NCBI GenBank assembly: GCA_001465935.1
Contig: LNKV01000002.1
Location: forward strand, 1,178,001 to 1,242,000
DNA: 64,000 nucleotides
From: Clarireedia homoeocarpa
Lineage: Eukaryota > Ascomycota > Leotiomycetes > Helotiales > Rutstroemiaceae
Direction of reading: 5' to 3'
This document shows, piece after piece, positions 49,001 to 62,900 of the stretch. The notes beneath the pieces were generated by a model. It was not told the origin of the DNA, did not search any database, and worked only from the letters and a program-made list of their open reading frames with translations. A program made the translations under genes and the position numbers. Position 1 is the stretch's first letter. Each line of letters starts with the position of its first letter.

Positions 49001-52000
49001 ATTGGGCAAGCTTATAGACAGCCTTCGTCTTGTCGGAGATACTGATGTCGAAATCTTGAATTTTAGAACTCTTCTGCTGTCTTTCCTCCAGAGCTCGTAG
49101 TAAGCGTGCGGATTTGATTCGAATATCGCTAAGCTCGCTCCCAAGTGTGTAAAGTCCAATGCCAAGCAGTCTCCAAAAGGGCATTGGGTAGTCCGGATTC
49201 TCGAGCAGGACTTCAGTTACGACTCCAAAATAGCTCTCAAGCACCTTTGATGCCTCTGCAAGGTAGCACTTCGTGATTGAGTGTTCCAGAAGATAAGGGA
49301 AATCTTTGTTATGGACTATCAAATTCTTCAGTGCTCGTCGACCAATTACGTGCATTCGGTCACTGCCCGTATTGAATATTGTGTCAATCCACGATAGCAT
49401 GCGACGGACATCGAACTGTAGGTTTGCTCGGCTTTCTGTGGTTATACTGATGGGACCGCCGCACAATGCGGCCATGGCGCTCAGAGCTGCTGTTCGAAGG
49501 TTTCTTTTCTCTATTTCCATCGCAGCAGTGACGGTACCACGCTCACCCAGTGCTTGCTGATTAATCATCGACTGTCTCATGCTATCTTCTCTCTGTCTGA
49601 TCTGATTTTGGTTTGGAGAGTAACCACACCAATCTTCCATTAGTGCGAAGGAGGATTTTCTCGACTCAAAAGTCATCCAGCGCGAAGGATCTTTCGTGCG
49701 ATTGATGCCCTCAAACAACTCCTCCATCAGACCACAGTAGTGACGCCTGAGCTTTTGAAATTCCCAATCCAACTGAACCTCTCCGTCCATCAAGAAGATT
49801 TTCAGGTCTTTTGTGTAGGTGACGAGATTGTTCAGGATCCAGTCGTCTTCATATATTTCTTTCTCCTTCAGGAAAGATGATGTCAGTTTGTAGACATGAG
49901 TGATCTCAGTCCTAAGGAGATCACTCCTCCTGTTTCGCCTTGGGCTGCTCGCCGTTCGTTGATGAATTCGAGCTCGTGCGTCATCATTACATTGACTAAC
50001 CACACTCTGTAACTCTTCGAGTAAAGTCTTATAAATATTAACATTAATAGAGCCAAGAGCTACAACAACTGCATCTCGAATTGAAGCCCGGCCCACGGAG
50101 AGTAAAGGAATTAAATATTTAAAAAGTGATCTGGCAGACGTGATCTTCTCTAATGCTTGATTTTGTTTAGATCCTTTTCGATAATGTTGCGGTCCTTGGG
50201 GAGATGAATGCTGTTGGCCGCCTTTGTCAGAAAGTGTAGTGCATGCAACAATTAGATACAGCTTCCATTGTTCAATGAGTACCTCAGGAGGCGTAGTTGA
50301 AGATCTCGATAGTAGCCGACCACTGCCAGCCTCGTACCGGTCGAAAGCTCCGTATTGCGGACCCCGCGTCGCCTCAGATAATATGACAATGCCTCGATAC
50401 ATTTGCAAAATCCGGTTGCATATCAGCTCTCGAGTTAATGTTACAGCGAACGGACAACGATCGTAGCTGATTCTGATCAGATTCGGGAAGATTTTGAACC
50501 ATAGTGTGGTATCATAAGATATGTCGCTACTGCAAAGCTGAATCAAGTCGCTTTCGGTCTTCCCAGTTTCGTTCCTCTGAACACCCCGTTGAAGTCTACT
50601 GCGCTCTGCAACCGATAAGCTTTCGTCATTGAAGTCCATGATTGCCTTTGACTCTTCTTCTAAGATGTGGATCAACCGGCCACTATCTTTACCCAATGCC
50701 GTGTCGAACTCAGTGATGAGACGTAAAACTGTAACTGCAAAAGCACGCACCCTTCTCGATTGAGAGCATAAAAAGAACAAGCCATGAGACTCAACCTCAT
50801 CGACCTGTGCCCAGATCCCGGAAATATCCAAATGTAAGCCTCTCTTGTCAGAACTATTGTCATCCAAGGTATCTGCAGCTGCTTCTTTCATCTTCCGCTT
50901 GATCTCTTCTATCCAAATCTGCAATAGTTCCACGTAGAGCTTTAGTGTGCTCTCGATATGGCCTGGACCAAGCATACCACCATCTGACATGGTAGAATAT
51001 TTGTCATCAAAATTGAAAATAAAACGTGCGAAGCCAATGGTGACGGGCTGAGCATGAGACTGTCTGGCAATTGATTTCAGGGATTGTGCAGAGGATTCCG
51101 CGATATTGTATTGAACATGAGCAGTGCCTGTGCAAAGAAGATTTACCAGGGAGTTGAAAGGTATCTCGGCAGAGAGACAGCGAGGTAAGGCCTGCACAGC
51201 CACATGGAACAACTCATAGAACCCTTGCTTCTGATCAGATGGGGCTAGATGATCATCACGGCGGAAGTTGAAGCTTTCAGAGAGTGGCGTTTTGGGAGCG
51301 GGCCCGTTGAACTTTTCATCTAGGACAGCTTGTCCACCAAATGTGTTGTCGCAAATGATAGTGATCTTGCCCAGAATTTCACAGAATTTCGCATAATACT
51401 CTTTCGCAACATCGCCAAATGTGGTCGTAATGACTGGACGGGAAAGACGTTCTTCACGGCCTGGAGCCACTGTGATTGGCGTTACTGGGCTACGTGGTGC
51501 GATCATTATGGGTGACGTTGGAATTCTTTCGTAGGTTGGCAATGGAGAATATTGTTGCGGAAAAGGCGGACATCCTTGATCGCCTTTCTCGAGGTCTGAC
51601 ATGATAGCAAGGAAAGCCCGGATACCAACGACCATCTTTTCTGGCTCTAACTGCTCAACCTTGAGCTCCTTTCCGGAAGCAAACAAGTCTGCATTGAGTA
51701 AAGGAAAGACTATTGTTCTAAAACAGAAATCTTGATTCTTATAGCCAATGATGCGGATGATTTGAATCAAAGGCTCCATGACAGCAGGCTCCGTCGATAT
51801 GTAGGTCTTTTTACCAGATGGCAAAACAAGCCTGACGACTTCATCAAGTTTCTTGGTTGTATTGTTTACAGTGTCCGAAGTGCGATACAAATATGTCCAA
51901 AGCAGTCTCGAGATCACTTGCAGACAGATTGGCCTGGTTCTGGGTTCCTTCATTTTCGTCTGGAGTGGCAATACGAGCTGAAGCCACTGTGTGGAGAAGG

Positions 52001-53946
52001 TGTCGGCTGGAGATACACACAGGAGCGTAGCTGTAAGAGGGAAGGCTACAGACCAGTGGCGGGGCTTGACGAACATAGACGCCACTCGAGGGCCAATAGT
52101 CCCAAGAACCTCTGTCCATTTGGGCAGGTTGAGCTCTGTGTTCGCTGTTGCAGCAACAGGTAGTAGGAGAATGTCGAGTGCCATACAATATGCGTATTTG
52201 AGCTGATGTCCATGTGAAAGTGCGAAAAACCTGCCCAAAGATATCATGAAATCGCAAGATTGGTCCCAAGCGTCTTCCGGATAGGTCTTCAACCTGATAT
52301 GTTTCATTCCGCCAAGGACTAGCACCATTCTGCCTTCGATGTCCCTGCTCACAGGGCCTCTGACCACTAAATCCTTTTGCGACTTTTCAAGGTCGGCGAT
52401 AAAGCGATCAGTAACGCTGTCGAAATTAATCTCGCTCATTACTCCAAGTAATTGGCTGAATAAAAACCAGTTTGCCATCTTCAGCGGTGAATTGTTAAGT
52501 TGATCCGCATCAGCAATTTTCAATTGTCCAAAGATAATGCCCTCAAGCTTTTCTTCCATCTCCGGTGTAATGTGAGCTAAAGTGCTCTGTCCGATAACCT
52601 CCATCAATACTCGACAGAGTATAAAAATTGAAACTGTTGAACGGCGCTCCGCTTGCGCTACGAACTCCTGGCGCGCAGCGATTGAGGGTAGGTTGGCCAT
52701 TAAGTCATCTTGTTGCATGTGCGGTGGTTCCGTATTCCTTCGAGAGAGCTGGCCGGGGAGTAGGTTCCCGCGGGACTAGAGACTGGTTTAGCAAAAGAGC
52801 ATCGCATCGCCCACAAAGTTGTAAACATACCTGTTGAAGTTGTATCCTTGCTTCATTAGCAGCATCGCTTTTGTTCTTCCTCCATAACATCATTGAATCT
52901 ATCAAAGGTTTAGGTTTCTGGCTCGCAATGTGTCCCAAGGCTGAAATGAGTTGATCGAAGGCGGGGTCTACTCCTGCTCCACAGATATGTTCGATCTGGG
53001 GTTCTGGGTCTAATGGTAAAGTAACGCATTGTGAAATCTTTTCCTCGGCTTGGGCAATAAACTGCGCGGGATATCAGTAAAATTGTTATTAAGAATTTCA
53101 AAGAGTACTAACCGAAGTAAACAACACATGCAAAGCATATTCACCAACAGTTTTCAGCTCATCTTTATGATGTCTTGAGTGGGAATGGCCATGCCCATGG
53201 TTTCTCCGACTTCTCCCACTCGAACTATGAACCCGCTCCATATTCCTCTGTGTATTGCCCGGGGGGGGATTGTCGGCGGCGGAGGGGCTTCGAGAAGGCA
53301 CAATGATTGTACTGGAACTAAAAGATGTGCCGCTGGTCATGCTGGATGCCGTGGAGGGGAAAGTCGAGTTTTCCATGGCTGATGCATCGGAATCTCCAGC
53401 TGCTGCTGCGATTACCTGCGGGCTCAGTGGGCTAGCTGACGAACTTGTGAAGCTTCCATTCCTAGAGCGTTGTATGCCATTAACGATGCTTGTGTTTCGA
53501 TGGTGGCTCTTTGCGTCTGCGTCTATTGACCCCCCTCTTGTACTACCACTATACAGTCGCGGTGACAAATTGGCGGGCTGCCCATGCGATTCCGAGAAGG
53601 CAGCTTTAAGACCTGCGAAGAACGACTGGTTTGAGCTGGGCTCTCGCGAGTGGGTTATCGACCTGGAGTTGGCTGTGTGTGAACGTTTCAAGGTCGGGGT
53701 ACAGGTAGTGACATCGATGTCGATAGGAGAGAAGGTTTCTGTTGGCCGCTCAGCACGAGGATCTGGTAACGATGCTTCAGACAAGTATCAGCAAGGATAT
53801 GCCGTGGATCTTGGATAGATGAATACTCCAAAAAGGGTTTGATTTGGCTTTTGGGTAAGAGGGTCTGATCTAAAACGCAAAACGGGCCAAACAAAGCCTT
53901 GGGTAAACTATTCGTACTAGCAGCAAAAAGTACGGCACTCACTCAT
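46062..53946 (-). CDS. TAO3: Tao3/Mor2 (Furry-family) cell morphogenesis protein, about 2536 aa
   Basis: This is a giant scaffold of the RAM/MOR pathway. It binds the NDR kinase (Cbk1/Orb6/Cot-1) to control polarised growth. Minus-strand exons are 53774-53113, 53061-52831 and 52775-46062, with introns of 51 and 55 nt in phase. An ATG at 53946 with a four-nt coding first exon (53946-53943) joins across a 168-nt intron; it is the only start I found and gives an exact 2537 codons. The N-terminal 230 residues are Ser-rich and disordered, then Furry N-terminal sequence starts (GEYALHVLFTSFIAQAEEKI). It continues RRSTVSIFILCRVLMEVIGQ. Thousands of helical HEAT-like residues follow. The C-terminus is disordered and ends SPRVPKVPSAYLQHPHSLSP. 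At this length it matches other filamentous fungi. Exons 2-4 are firm; the first exon is inferred. Confidence 0.9.
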
Positions 53947-56133
53947 TCTTCCTGTCACATCAAGCACGTGTAACCCCCCTTCATTTGAGGTCGTTTCTAG
54001 CAAGTGGCAAGCTCGCTGACATTATTTCGAGTGACAGACACAATTCACGGCGATTTTGATGTGTTGTCGATGCTATGGTCAAAGTTCCGAAGGCTCTCCT
54101 GGTCCATAATGGGAGACATAGGACTTACGCTCCGTACAATTTGCACGGCGATAAATATCGTGGAATGGTCATAGCAGCCAATGATGGTTCTCAGAATGTT
54201 TTGCACCCTGTCCCTGAAAAACCAGCCCCTGGCCCAGTAATGGAACATCATAATCCATACAGTAACCCCATACTCCGTTACATGCACTTTCTGTCGACTT
54301 TGATGAGCTGCACTTTCACATGTTTGGGGGCGTGGTCACACAGCGTTTGGACAGAAACCATCAAACAAACGACAAGATACAGGAACTCCTCAAAGGTTCT
54401 ATATGCTCCACTGCTACTTCTAACACTGGATCTATATCTCGCGCGCCAGGTAGCAGGTACAGTGCCTATTCAGCTACCCGCTTCCGGTTGTCGATGCGAC
54501 GTAAGGTAGTTCTACATGATCTTTTCCCCGAGTGTCCAGGATTTGGATGTGACAGCAGATCCGCGGAAGGGGGCGTTTGGAGCTGTGTTGATGCTGTGAA
54601 TTCTCCGCACGATTGACTCCTTCGGCGATTGTAAGGGCTGGATACGTACTAGAAAAGCAGCAAAATCAACATCTTTACGAAGTATACTTGTAGTCTAAAG
54701 GCCATGATTCTTCCTTTGTAGCCTTCTTCCTCAGATCCAATTTGCACCATTCATCAAAGCTCTATGTTAGATAGCTGAAACGGCAGATGGAACCTGATAT
54801 AATTCATCTCGAGTTGCACAACATACACAATATTGGACACTCGGTGGACAGTGGACACTCGGTGGACAGATGGTAGCTTCCCATTTCTAACTGTTACGAT
54901 GTATCGGTAACCCAGCCGCAAGCTCATATCCTTCGTGGTTCCTCCAAATACGCGAGCCTGATGTGCCATATATGGCCCAAACTGATATATGAGCAAACAT
55001 CAAATGCCTCGGAGGGTTCCCATGTTGATTATCGTTTGACTCGATCCCAGCTTGCGAGACGCTGATAGTCGGGAATAGCGGTTTGTAGCAGCTGAGACTT
55101 GAAACCCCTCTTTGCACAGCTCCATGAGGAACAAAAAAAAAGGGATTCCGCGTTTGTTCAACCGGCCGGAGCGGAATGCCGGGTACTGCAGACATCCGAC
55201 CGAAGACGTGCATTGGAGGAGTATTACCTCATCATGAGAAGAGGACGGTGACTACCGGAATTCGAACTTGGAGTTTTCACTTTGGTCGAGCTTCTGTTTA
55301 CTTGATCGTTGGATATCCGCGTTGCCCGCCGTTTATTCCGACGACGATGTTACCTTCGACATATCGTTTGCCCCAGCTCTCCGAAGACACACCAAGCACT
55401 GGGTAGGAAACAACAGGTGCCAACTCGGTGGTGGATCCGCAAAAGTGCTGCTGGCAATACTGTACATGTGTGACCTTAAAACACCAGATATCGGAAGCAT
55501 AACCCATCGTTCCACTCTACGAAGTATACAAGTGACTCACGTTTCGCAGCGCAGTACGGGATCTATCTGAAGGCTGGTGTGGTGATGATGTAAGATTACA
55601 TGAGTTGTTGATTCTTCCATTCCACTTCTCATAGTTCTACCTCAGGCATACATACTCCTTGTCAGAGTCGAGTCGAGTTGTGAACAGCACACTCGTTCGC
55701 ACAATTGTCCCGCACAAAATCGGAGTCCTTCGGGACCGCTCAAGCTTAGACCTATGACTCCGGCCCTCGGCGGACCCTTTATCCGTGCTTTTGGAGGGGA
55801 AGACTTCGCGAAATTTCGAAAAGAACACTTCTAGTATTTCACTAGGCTTGTGATCGTCCCCACGGATACAAAAGTCCGCCGTAGCTACAAGAAATGATAT
55901 CTGTACATATGTATCTTTGCATTTGTCGATAATTGTTTTCCCACTCTGCAAACACAGTCAGCACACGCGAATTTCTCACTCCCCATCGGGGATCTACCGT
56001 CATTTCTCTCCAGTTCCACCCGTCTAAGCAGTTTGACCTTCGCTTTATATACCCACAACTTCTATCGCCTTATCTACCCTACCACTCGATCTCGACTCGA
56101 CGGTCGGTTGTGGCGGATTCTTGATCCCTCAAA
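53947..56133. other. Divergent promoter region between TAO3 and the P450 reductase (2.2 kb)
   Basis: No gene is supported. It contains a 17-nt direct repeat GGACACTCGGTGGACAG at about 54836-54868 and a pyrimidine-rich leader before 56134. Frames of up to 144 codons (54075-54509) show no domain. Confidence 0.5.
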
Positions 56134-58510
56134 ATGGGCGGGCAGCTGGACATTCTGGACATTGTCGTCCTGGGGGTATTGGCCCTGGGCACGATAGCAT
56201 ATTTCACAAAGGGCAAATACTGGGGTATCGTAAAGGATCCTTATGCCCCAAGCCATACCGCCACCAATGGCGATAAGCCAGCCAAGACAAGAAATATCGT
56301 GGAAAAGATGGAGGAATCTAACAAGAACTGTGTGGTTTTCTATGGCTCGCAGACCGGTACTGCTGAAGATTATGCCTCCAGATTGGCGAAGGAGGGGAAG
56401 AGTCGCTTCGGCTTGGAAACCATGGTGGCCGACTTGGAAGATTACGATTTTGATAGCCTCGATACCATGCCCGACAACAAGGTCGCCATGTTCGTTCTTG
56501 CAACATATGGTGAAGGAGAGCCAACAGATAATGCCGTCGACTTCTACGAATTCATCATGGGCGAAGATATTGAGTTCTCAAGCGGCGAGAAATCCCTTGC
56601 CAACCTGAAATTTGTCGCATTTGGCTTGGGAAACAACACATACGAGCACTACAATTCAATGGTCCGAAATGTCACAAAGGCTTTGGAGAAACTCGGAGCT
56701 ACAAGAATTGGTGATGCTGGTGAAGGAGATGATGGTGCCGGCACTATGGAAGAAGACTTTTTGGCCTGGAAAGACCCTATGTGGACCGCACTTGCTGAAA
56801 GTCTGGGCCTCCAGGAGCGCGAAGCTGTCTACGAGCCTGTTTTTGCCATCACTGATCGAGACGACTTGACCAAAGAATCCAAAGAGGTCTATCTTGGTGA
56901 ACCAAACAAGCTGCATCTGGAAGGCACATCAAGGGGCCCTTACAATGCCCATAACCCCTACATTGCGCCTATTGCCGAATCTAAAGAACTCTTCACTGTG
57001 GCTGACCGCAATTGTCTTCATATGGAAATTGACATCAGTGGCTCAAACTTGTCGTATCAGACCGGAGACCATATTGCGGTGTGGCCAACAAATCCCGGGA
57101 AGGAGGTCGATCGGTTCCTCAATGTTATTGGACTTCTGCCAAAGAGAGATTCTGTCATCAGCGTCAAGCCATTAGAGTCAACTGCTAAGGTTCCTTTCCC
57201 TACTCCCACCACATATGATGCTATAGTCAGGTATCACATGGAGATTTGTGCACCGGTTTCACGTCAGTTCATTGCGACTCTTGCGGCTTTCGCCCCAAAT
57301 GAAACCTGCAAGGCTGAGATGGAAAAGCTTGGTGGAGACAGAGCTTATTTCCACGAAAAGATTAGCAATCACTCTTTGAACATCGCTCAGGTCTTGGAAA
57401 AAATCGGTGGCCAGGAAAAATGGTCGGCTATTCCGTTCTCAGCTTTCATTGAAGGTCTGGGTAAAATCCAACCCCGTTATTACTCCATTTCGTCTTCATC
57501 GCTCGTACAGAAAAAGAAGATTTCCATTACCGCCGTGGTTGAGTCGACTGTTATCCCTGGCCGACCTGATGCCCTCAAGGGTGTTACCACTAACTATCTT
57601 CTTGCCTTGAAACAGAAGCAACATGGTGACGAACATCCAGATCCACATGGACTTACGTACGAAATCACTGGACCGAGAAATAAGTACGATGGTATCCATG
57701 TTCCTGTACATGTACGACACTCAAACTTCAAGCTCCCATCAGACCCATCAAAGCCAGTCATCATGGTCGGTCCTGGTACAGGCGTTGCTCCTTTCAGAGC
57801 TTTCGTTCAAGAAAGAGCACATCAAGCCAAGAACGGGGAGAACGTTGGGCGAACAATCCTATTCTTTGGGTGCCGGAAACCAGATGAAGATTTCTTGTAT
57901 AAAGATGAGTGGAAGGTTAGCACTTCCCTCTCAGTATATTATCCACTTTAGCTAACACTTTAGACAGCAATACGAGGAAGCGCTAGGCGACAAGTTCTCC
58001 CTCATTACTGCATTTTCTCGAGAAGGACCAGAAAAAGTCTACGTTCAACACCGTCTGAAGGAGCAAGCAAAAGAAGTTAACGACCTCTTAATGCAAAAAG
58101 CTTACTTCTACGTTTGCGGTGATGCAGCCAACATGGCTCGAGAAGTCAATACCGTACTAGCAAAGATCATCTCAGAACAGCGAAGCATCCCTGAATCTAA
58201 GGCCGAAGAAATCGTAAAGGGCATGCGATCAGCTAATCAATATCAGGTATGTAACTTTTCTACTCTTTTATACTTTTTTGTTCCGGCATTACTTGTCGGC
58301 TGTTGTTTTGCACTGGACGCCGGAATCCGTCCGTCAAGGTCAAACATCCCTGTCACTTTTAATGCTTGCTGCATTGGCCACTGTCACTTTCCTAGCGGCT
58401 ATTGCTTAGTTCTCCGCATACGTACCTACCTACATACAAACGCAATTCATGCATACAAACAATACGGGAACAAAGCTAATATAATCCTTTAGGAAGATGT
58501 ATGGTCATAG
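56134..58510 (+). CDS. NCP1: NADPH-cytochrome P450 reductase
   Basis: This ER-anchored diflavin enzyme passes electrons from NADPH through FAD and FMN to cytochromes P450, for example in ergosterol synthesis. Three exons, 56134-57915, 57968-58246 and 58493-58510, give 692 aa. The N-terminus has a membrane anchor (LDILDIVVLGVLALGTIAYF). The FMN domain has the phosphate loop FYGSQTGTAEDYASRLAKEG, then ATYGEGEPTDNA and FGLGNNTYEHY. The FAD domain has RYYSISSSS. The NADPH domain has VGPGTGVAPFRAF, then FFGCRKPDEDFLY and YFYVCGDAANMAREV. The last exon encodes only EDVWS, the conserved C-terminal Trp that stacks on FAD. Intron 2 is unusually long (246 nt). The gene is divergent from TAO3. Confidence 0.96.
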
Positions 58511-59387
58511 AGACTTATCCGTGTTTCAATACCTATTTGCTTGCCTGCATATGCGCGCGCGGAGCAACAATTTAGATCTCAACATCCGGCGTTTCCTCCT
58601 CCAAAGGCTTGTTTTTAGTTTTTGGCCGGCTGTTCGTCGATAATTAGTCTTTCGCTTCTTCCTCTTTAACAGATCGGTCCCTTTGAGTTTTCTGATTCAG
58701 TTGGCGGTAGGTTGATAGATTTACGAGACTGTCAGGTCCTTGGATTTGAGAGGTTTGAGGGATTAGGGACTTCATGGGCAGATGATGAACGGATGGTCGG
58801 TCTGCCTATGCAGAGTAAGAACGAATCAGGGGATAGGCGATGAATACGTGCACTTATTAGTTCTTTAATGTGTATTGCGATACTATTTTGGGGATTGGGT
58901 ATACACGCAATATGCAGTTACGCAGATGATGGAAAGAAATGCAGAAAAACAGTAGAGTGGCACGGGTGTGTGCTGTGCGGTGGATATCATGACGGGCAAG
59001 AAGGAAGTTTATCACTACTCTCACAAATAGACATTTTGAATTTTTATTTATTTAATCAATCCGCTTGACTTACTTGCCTCTTTCATTCTTCCTTTTTCGC
59101 AACTCTATTTTGTATAATGATGCTGCCGGTCGTGATTGTATGATGGCTAGAGGCTCTGGCTGACTGGTATGGAGCATTAGGAAGGGAGGAAGGAGGGGGG
59201 GGAGGAATAACAAAAGGGAGTTTACGTGATAGGTGATCTGGTCTTTTATGGAGTCCGGCGAGGAAGAAAGCAGAGCGTGTAAGTTATGTTAACTTATGTC
59301 ATCAGCGTATATACTCATGTGATAACGGGAAAGTGAGAGCAGTTAGTCTGTGTGTGTCAAGTATTCTGGTGCTGGGAGTGAGGTTAA

Positions 59388-59422
59388 GCTGTGCTGTGCT
59401 GTGCTGTGCTGTGCTGTGCTGG
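59388..59422. repeat. GCTGT pentanucleotide microsatellite, about 7 copies
   Basis: This is a perfect run in gene-free sequence downstream of the P450 reductase. Confidence 0.9.
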
Positions 59423-62400
59423 AGTAGAAGCTGGCTTTAGCATGGAAATGGATAGGATGTGCAGTGGAGTGTGGTGCGGCGCGGGGGATATAGAATCATG
59501 CCAGTCGTCAGTCAGTGCTCGACTGACCTGACTAAATGGTCATCAAGCTGGTGCCATCGTAGCAGTGTACTGTAGGTGTGTTTTTGCTCGGTCAATAGGT
59601 TTGGTGGTATGGAGGGAGGAGTTGTCGAAAGAGAGAGAAATAATGAGCGATAGGTTGGCTGGAAGGAGAACCACTGACTGCGATGATGGAGATGTGGGAT
59701 GAGGGAATACGGCCATGACGAATAAATAGATTTGGTGGTGGGATGTCTACTAGTAGAGAGGGTGTCTGGATAAGAAAGTCAAAGTAAAAATGAATATACT
59801 GCATTGAGGGTTTGTGTGTTTTAGATAGCAAGATATATGGAAGAGACTGGTTGCGGAAATGTATTAGATCGGATAGCTGTAATGATAGACTGGCTAAAGG
59901 AGGACGACAAATAGATAGATAGTAGTGTGGGCACTTGAAACAAAGTCTCCAACCCACCAAGACGACCGAAATTCCAGTACCTATCTATACGAGATCCCAG
60001 TCTCCGTCTTATGTATTGATTAGATATACCATGACGCCTGCATATAGCCGCAGAAGTGCACTGTTCCATCCCAGACGGAAACATACAGAGCATTTTGCAG
60101 GTCACGCCTGCGACATAAACAGAGTGAAGAATAACATAATATTCAAATTCACAATTTGCCGTTCTTGCTGAGCCAGCGGGAGGTTGCGAACGGATCCGGC
60201 GACTACTGCCCCCCTTCTCCATTGTTTGCGCGATATCGTACACATGTGGCATTCTGCAGTACCAAAAAAATGCAACCCTGGAAACGTCAATGCATATTCT
60301 GTTGGACTTGAGGGCTCAAAGAGAGTTTGTCATGGCGCAAACTCCCCAGCATTATGTACGAGAGACCTGGTAAGATATCTCGAGTTCAGCCGACGTTGAA
60401 GCTGAATCAAAGGTTTTGTTTTTTCAGCGTCCCGGTTTTCTGGAACATTGGGAGCCGACACTGGGATGGAATGAGATTCCATAGGGAGAGCTTGCGAGAA
60501 CTAGAATAGTATATTATCCATGGGATGTGGTTGGTAAGGAGCATCTCAGATCGCCTGTCGCCATCGCACTGGGTGGGGTTGCACCGTCCGTGCTTGTATA
60601 AGGCTCTCTTGCTCGTGAACCATTTTGTAACTGCTGCAATATAAGCATCATTGAAATACTGGACCCTTGTTTTGGAATTGATAAAAAAAGCAGAAGAGGT
60701 CAAAACGCGACCAGCCCAAAAGTGGCTGGCGGATGCCAGATTGTAGCACCCGGAAGACCATCCCGAGCGGGGGCTATTTAGACCTCACTGCTCCAGTTTC
60801 TTTTTCCGGCCCTTTGGTATGAAATGGATTTTAAAAGTTCTTAGATCGGCTGTCAAGTAAAATATAGAAAACAGACTGGAACAGGCCTAGCGAGAGAATA
60901 TCATATACTAACTTCTGTTTGTTTGTACTCCTACTCGGCGACGACTGATGGGTCACCGGTTGCTCGTGTTGTCCAATTGATCTTGGGTCTGGAAGGTAGT
61001 AGGATGCGTTGCGCGCGCACATCCTTTCGAATGCCTGCAGCAGACTCCGGGCAATTGTTTCGACGGATTTTTTAAAGATCGGCGTCATGGCTAATGTACA
61101 GTAAGCAAAGAATCCGAAAGGGCGGATACACCGATGAATATAGTTAGATTCTAGCGAAAAAGTTAGGGGCTGAGAGATCATTTAGCTCCTGGGAGTGCTC
61201 GGATGTTCTGTAATACCTACCCATCTTTCACAACAAGTTTTCACACAACGCGATTAAGTTAGCAAGTATGAATATACATACCCGTGAGGGGGTTATTGAA
61301 GCACACATCCCATGTTGATTTTGCTGAGCCAACATAGAATTGTCAGGGGAATTTTGACTTTCGGATTGAAATCCCCAGGACTTGCATGACCGCATAGAAC
61401 TACTTGTCTTTGCTTTTTCCACTCGGCAAGAAATCCAGCTGCTCGTAATCAACCCAAATGCAAGGGGAGTTTTGTCTCACATTCCCCCCCCCCCCCCCAC
61501 AACAAACCTTCACAAGTTCCCCGGGTTCACCTAGGCAGAAAGTGGAACACAAGCACAGCATTTTAGATCTGCGATTGCTGCAATATGACGATACGATTCG
61601 AGGATGTGACCTGCGTATCTTCATCCGGACCTCGTTCTCGCCACATGTCAAGATCCAGATGTGCTTCGCAATTGTACACTCCTTCACTAGCTGTGACCGA
61701 TCAGGGACTTCTCCCATACTGTTTCTTCCAACATCCGTCTCGATGGGAGGTCTCGTGCTACCGCAGATGCAACTAGTCAGGACTGATGACGGACTTTTAG
61801 TCGGGCAATCTACTGTGGCTTCCATGTCGGTTGGCAGAGGGACTCTTTTAGATTTCCGGAGGCTAGACTTTTGTCAGTCAAATCTCATCACATATCATAT
61901 CACAGACAGTGCGGTTATTGGAAAGATCAATCAAATCTTTTTGTGCCCAAGGATGAAATTGCAGTCATTGGTCTTGAGCCCTGCATATGGCCAAAGACGA
62001 GGAAACCCTTATTTTCGCGAACTCTCTTTCCTATTCTCGACGAGCATATGCCATATGTAAACGTTTGCCAAAGCAGCCTTGTAACCCTTGTCTACATGGC
62101 GTGTCTTGTCCTGTCCTTGCCTGCATACGTACCTAGACACAACAAGCTGGAGAAGAAAAGAATTCTTGACATTCGGGATCCAGCATAAATGCGTAAGAAC
62201 CTACCTGTTAAGCTCTCCACTGCTTGGAGACGGACCTCATAAAGAACATCGTTCTCCTCGAGTGAGACCTGGGCGAACCTAAATTCGCGATTTGAAATTC
62301 GCCTTCATCGAAGCACAAATTTGCTCCAGAGAATCAGAGATACCGTTTCCTTTCATTGTACTTTATTGTCGCGGTGCAAGGCTGTGGAAGTTGTGGATAT

Positions 62401-62490
62401 ATTGTCGTTGCGTTCTGGGTGGTCATTTGTTTCGATTTTGAATGTTGTGTCGTCGACCTACTGCCCCTCCATCGTCACTCTTCGCCGACT

Positions 62491-62556
62491 CCTGCCTCCC
62501 TGCCTCCCTGCCTGCCTGCCTACCTACCTGCCTACCTACCTCCCTACCTACCTATC
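62491..62556. repeat. CCTN tetranucleotide repeat (CCTG, CCTC, CCTA)
   Basis: About 16 in-phase units begin with CCTGCCTCCCTG and move to CCTACCTACC. Encoded Pro/Ala/Tyr/Leu repeats in some frames are artefacts of it. Confidence 0.9.
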
Positions 62557-62900
62557 TGGTACCAGCTGTATGAAGTTGGGCAGTTGCACTCTTCTATACC
62601 TTCTACCACACTTGCCTCTTGTCTGCCTTAGCTTCGACCTTTGTTTTCCCGTTGTTGCCTTGGTCGAAGTTGACTGCCTTTCTGCCCATTGGTAGTCGCC
62701 GCCCAAGGTGGATATTTTCCACAGATATTCAGGTACGTTGGTCGTACAATATGACAGTCGTCTCGAGATATCTTGAGCACGGCCGTAGTTGTAGATGCCG
62801 TTAAAATAGAAAGATTTTCCTTGTTTCCCCATCTTGATTCGTAAAATTCACTCGAGAATTACTAATTCCGTACCATATATATATAGGCCGCCCGGATCAT

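Larger units (their letters stand above)
58511..62900. other. Gene-free region (4.4 kb)
   Basis: No frame on either strand shows a recognisable domain. Features seen are a GCTGT microsatellite (59388-59422), a C15 homopolymer (61484-61498), a CCTG/CCTA tetranucleotide tract (62491-62556) and purine tracts near 59190. A noncoding RNA or an intron-rich unknown gene cannot be excluded. Confidence 0.5.

Noticed and set aside
59592..60252. Overlapping minus-strand frames of 122 and 143 codons downstream of the P450 reductase.
   Set aside because: Low-complexity L/S/P/Y sequence without domains; neither has a supported start plus splice structure.
61400..62060. Overlapping frames of 141 (minus) and 200 (plus) codons.
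   Set aside because: Both run through a C15 homopolymer and show no domain; two overlapping opposite frames with no similarity suggest chance.
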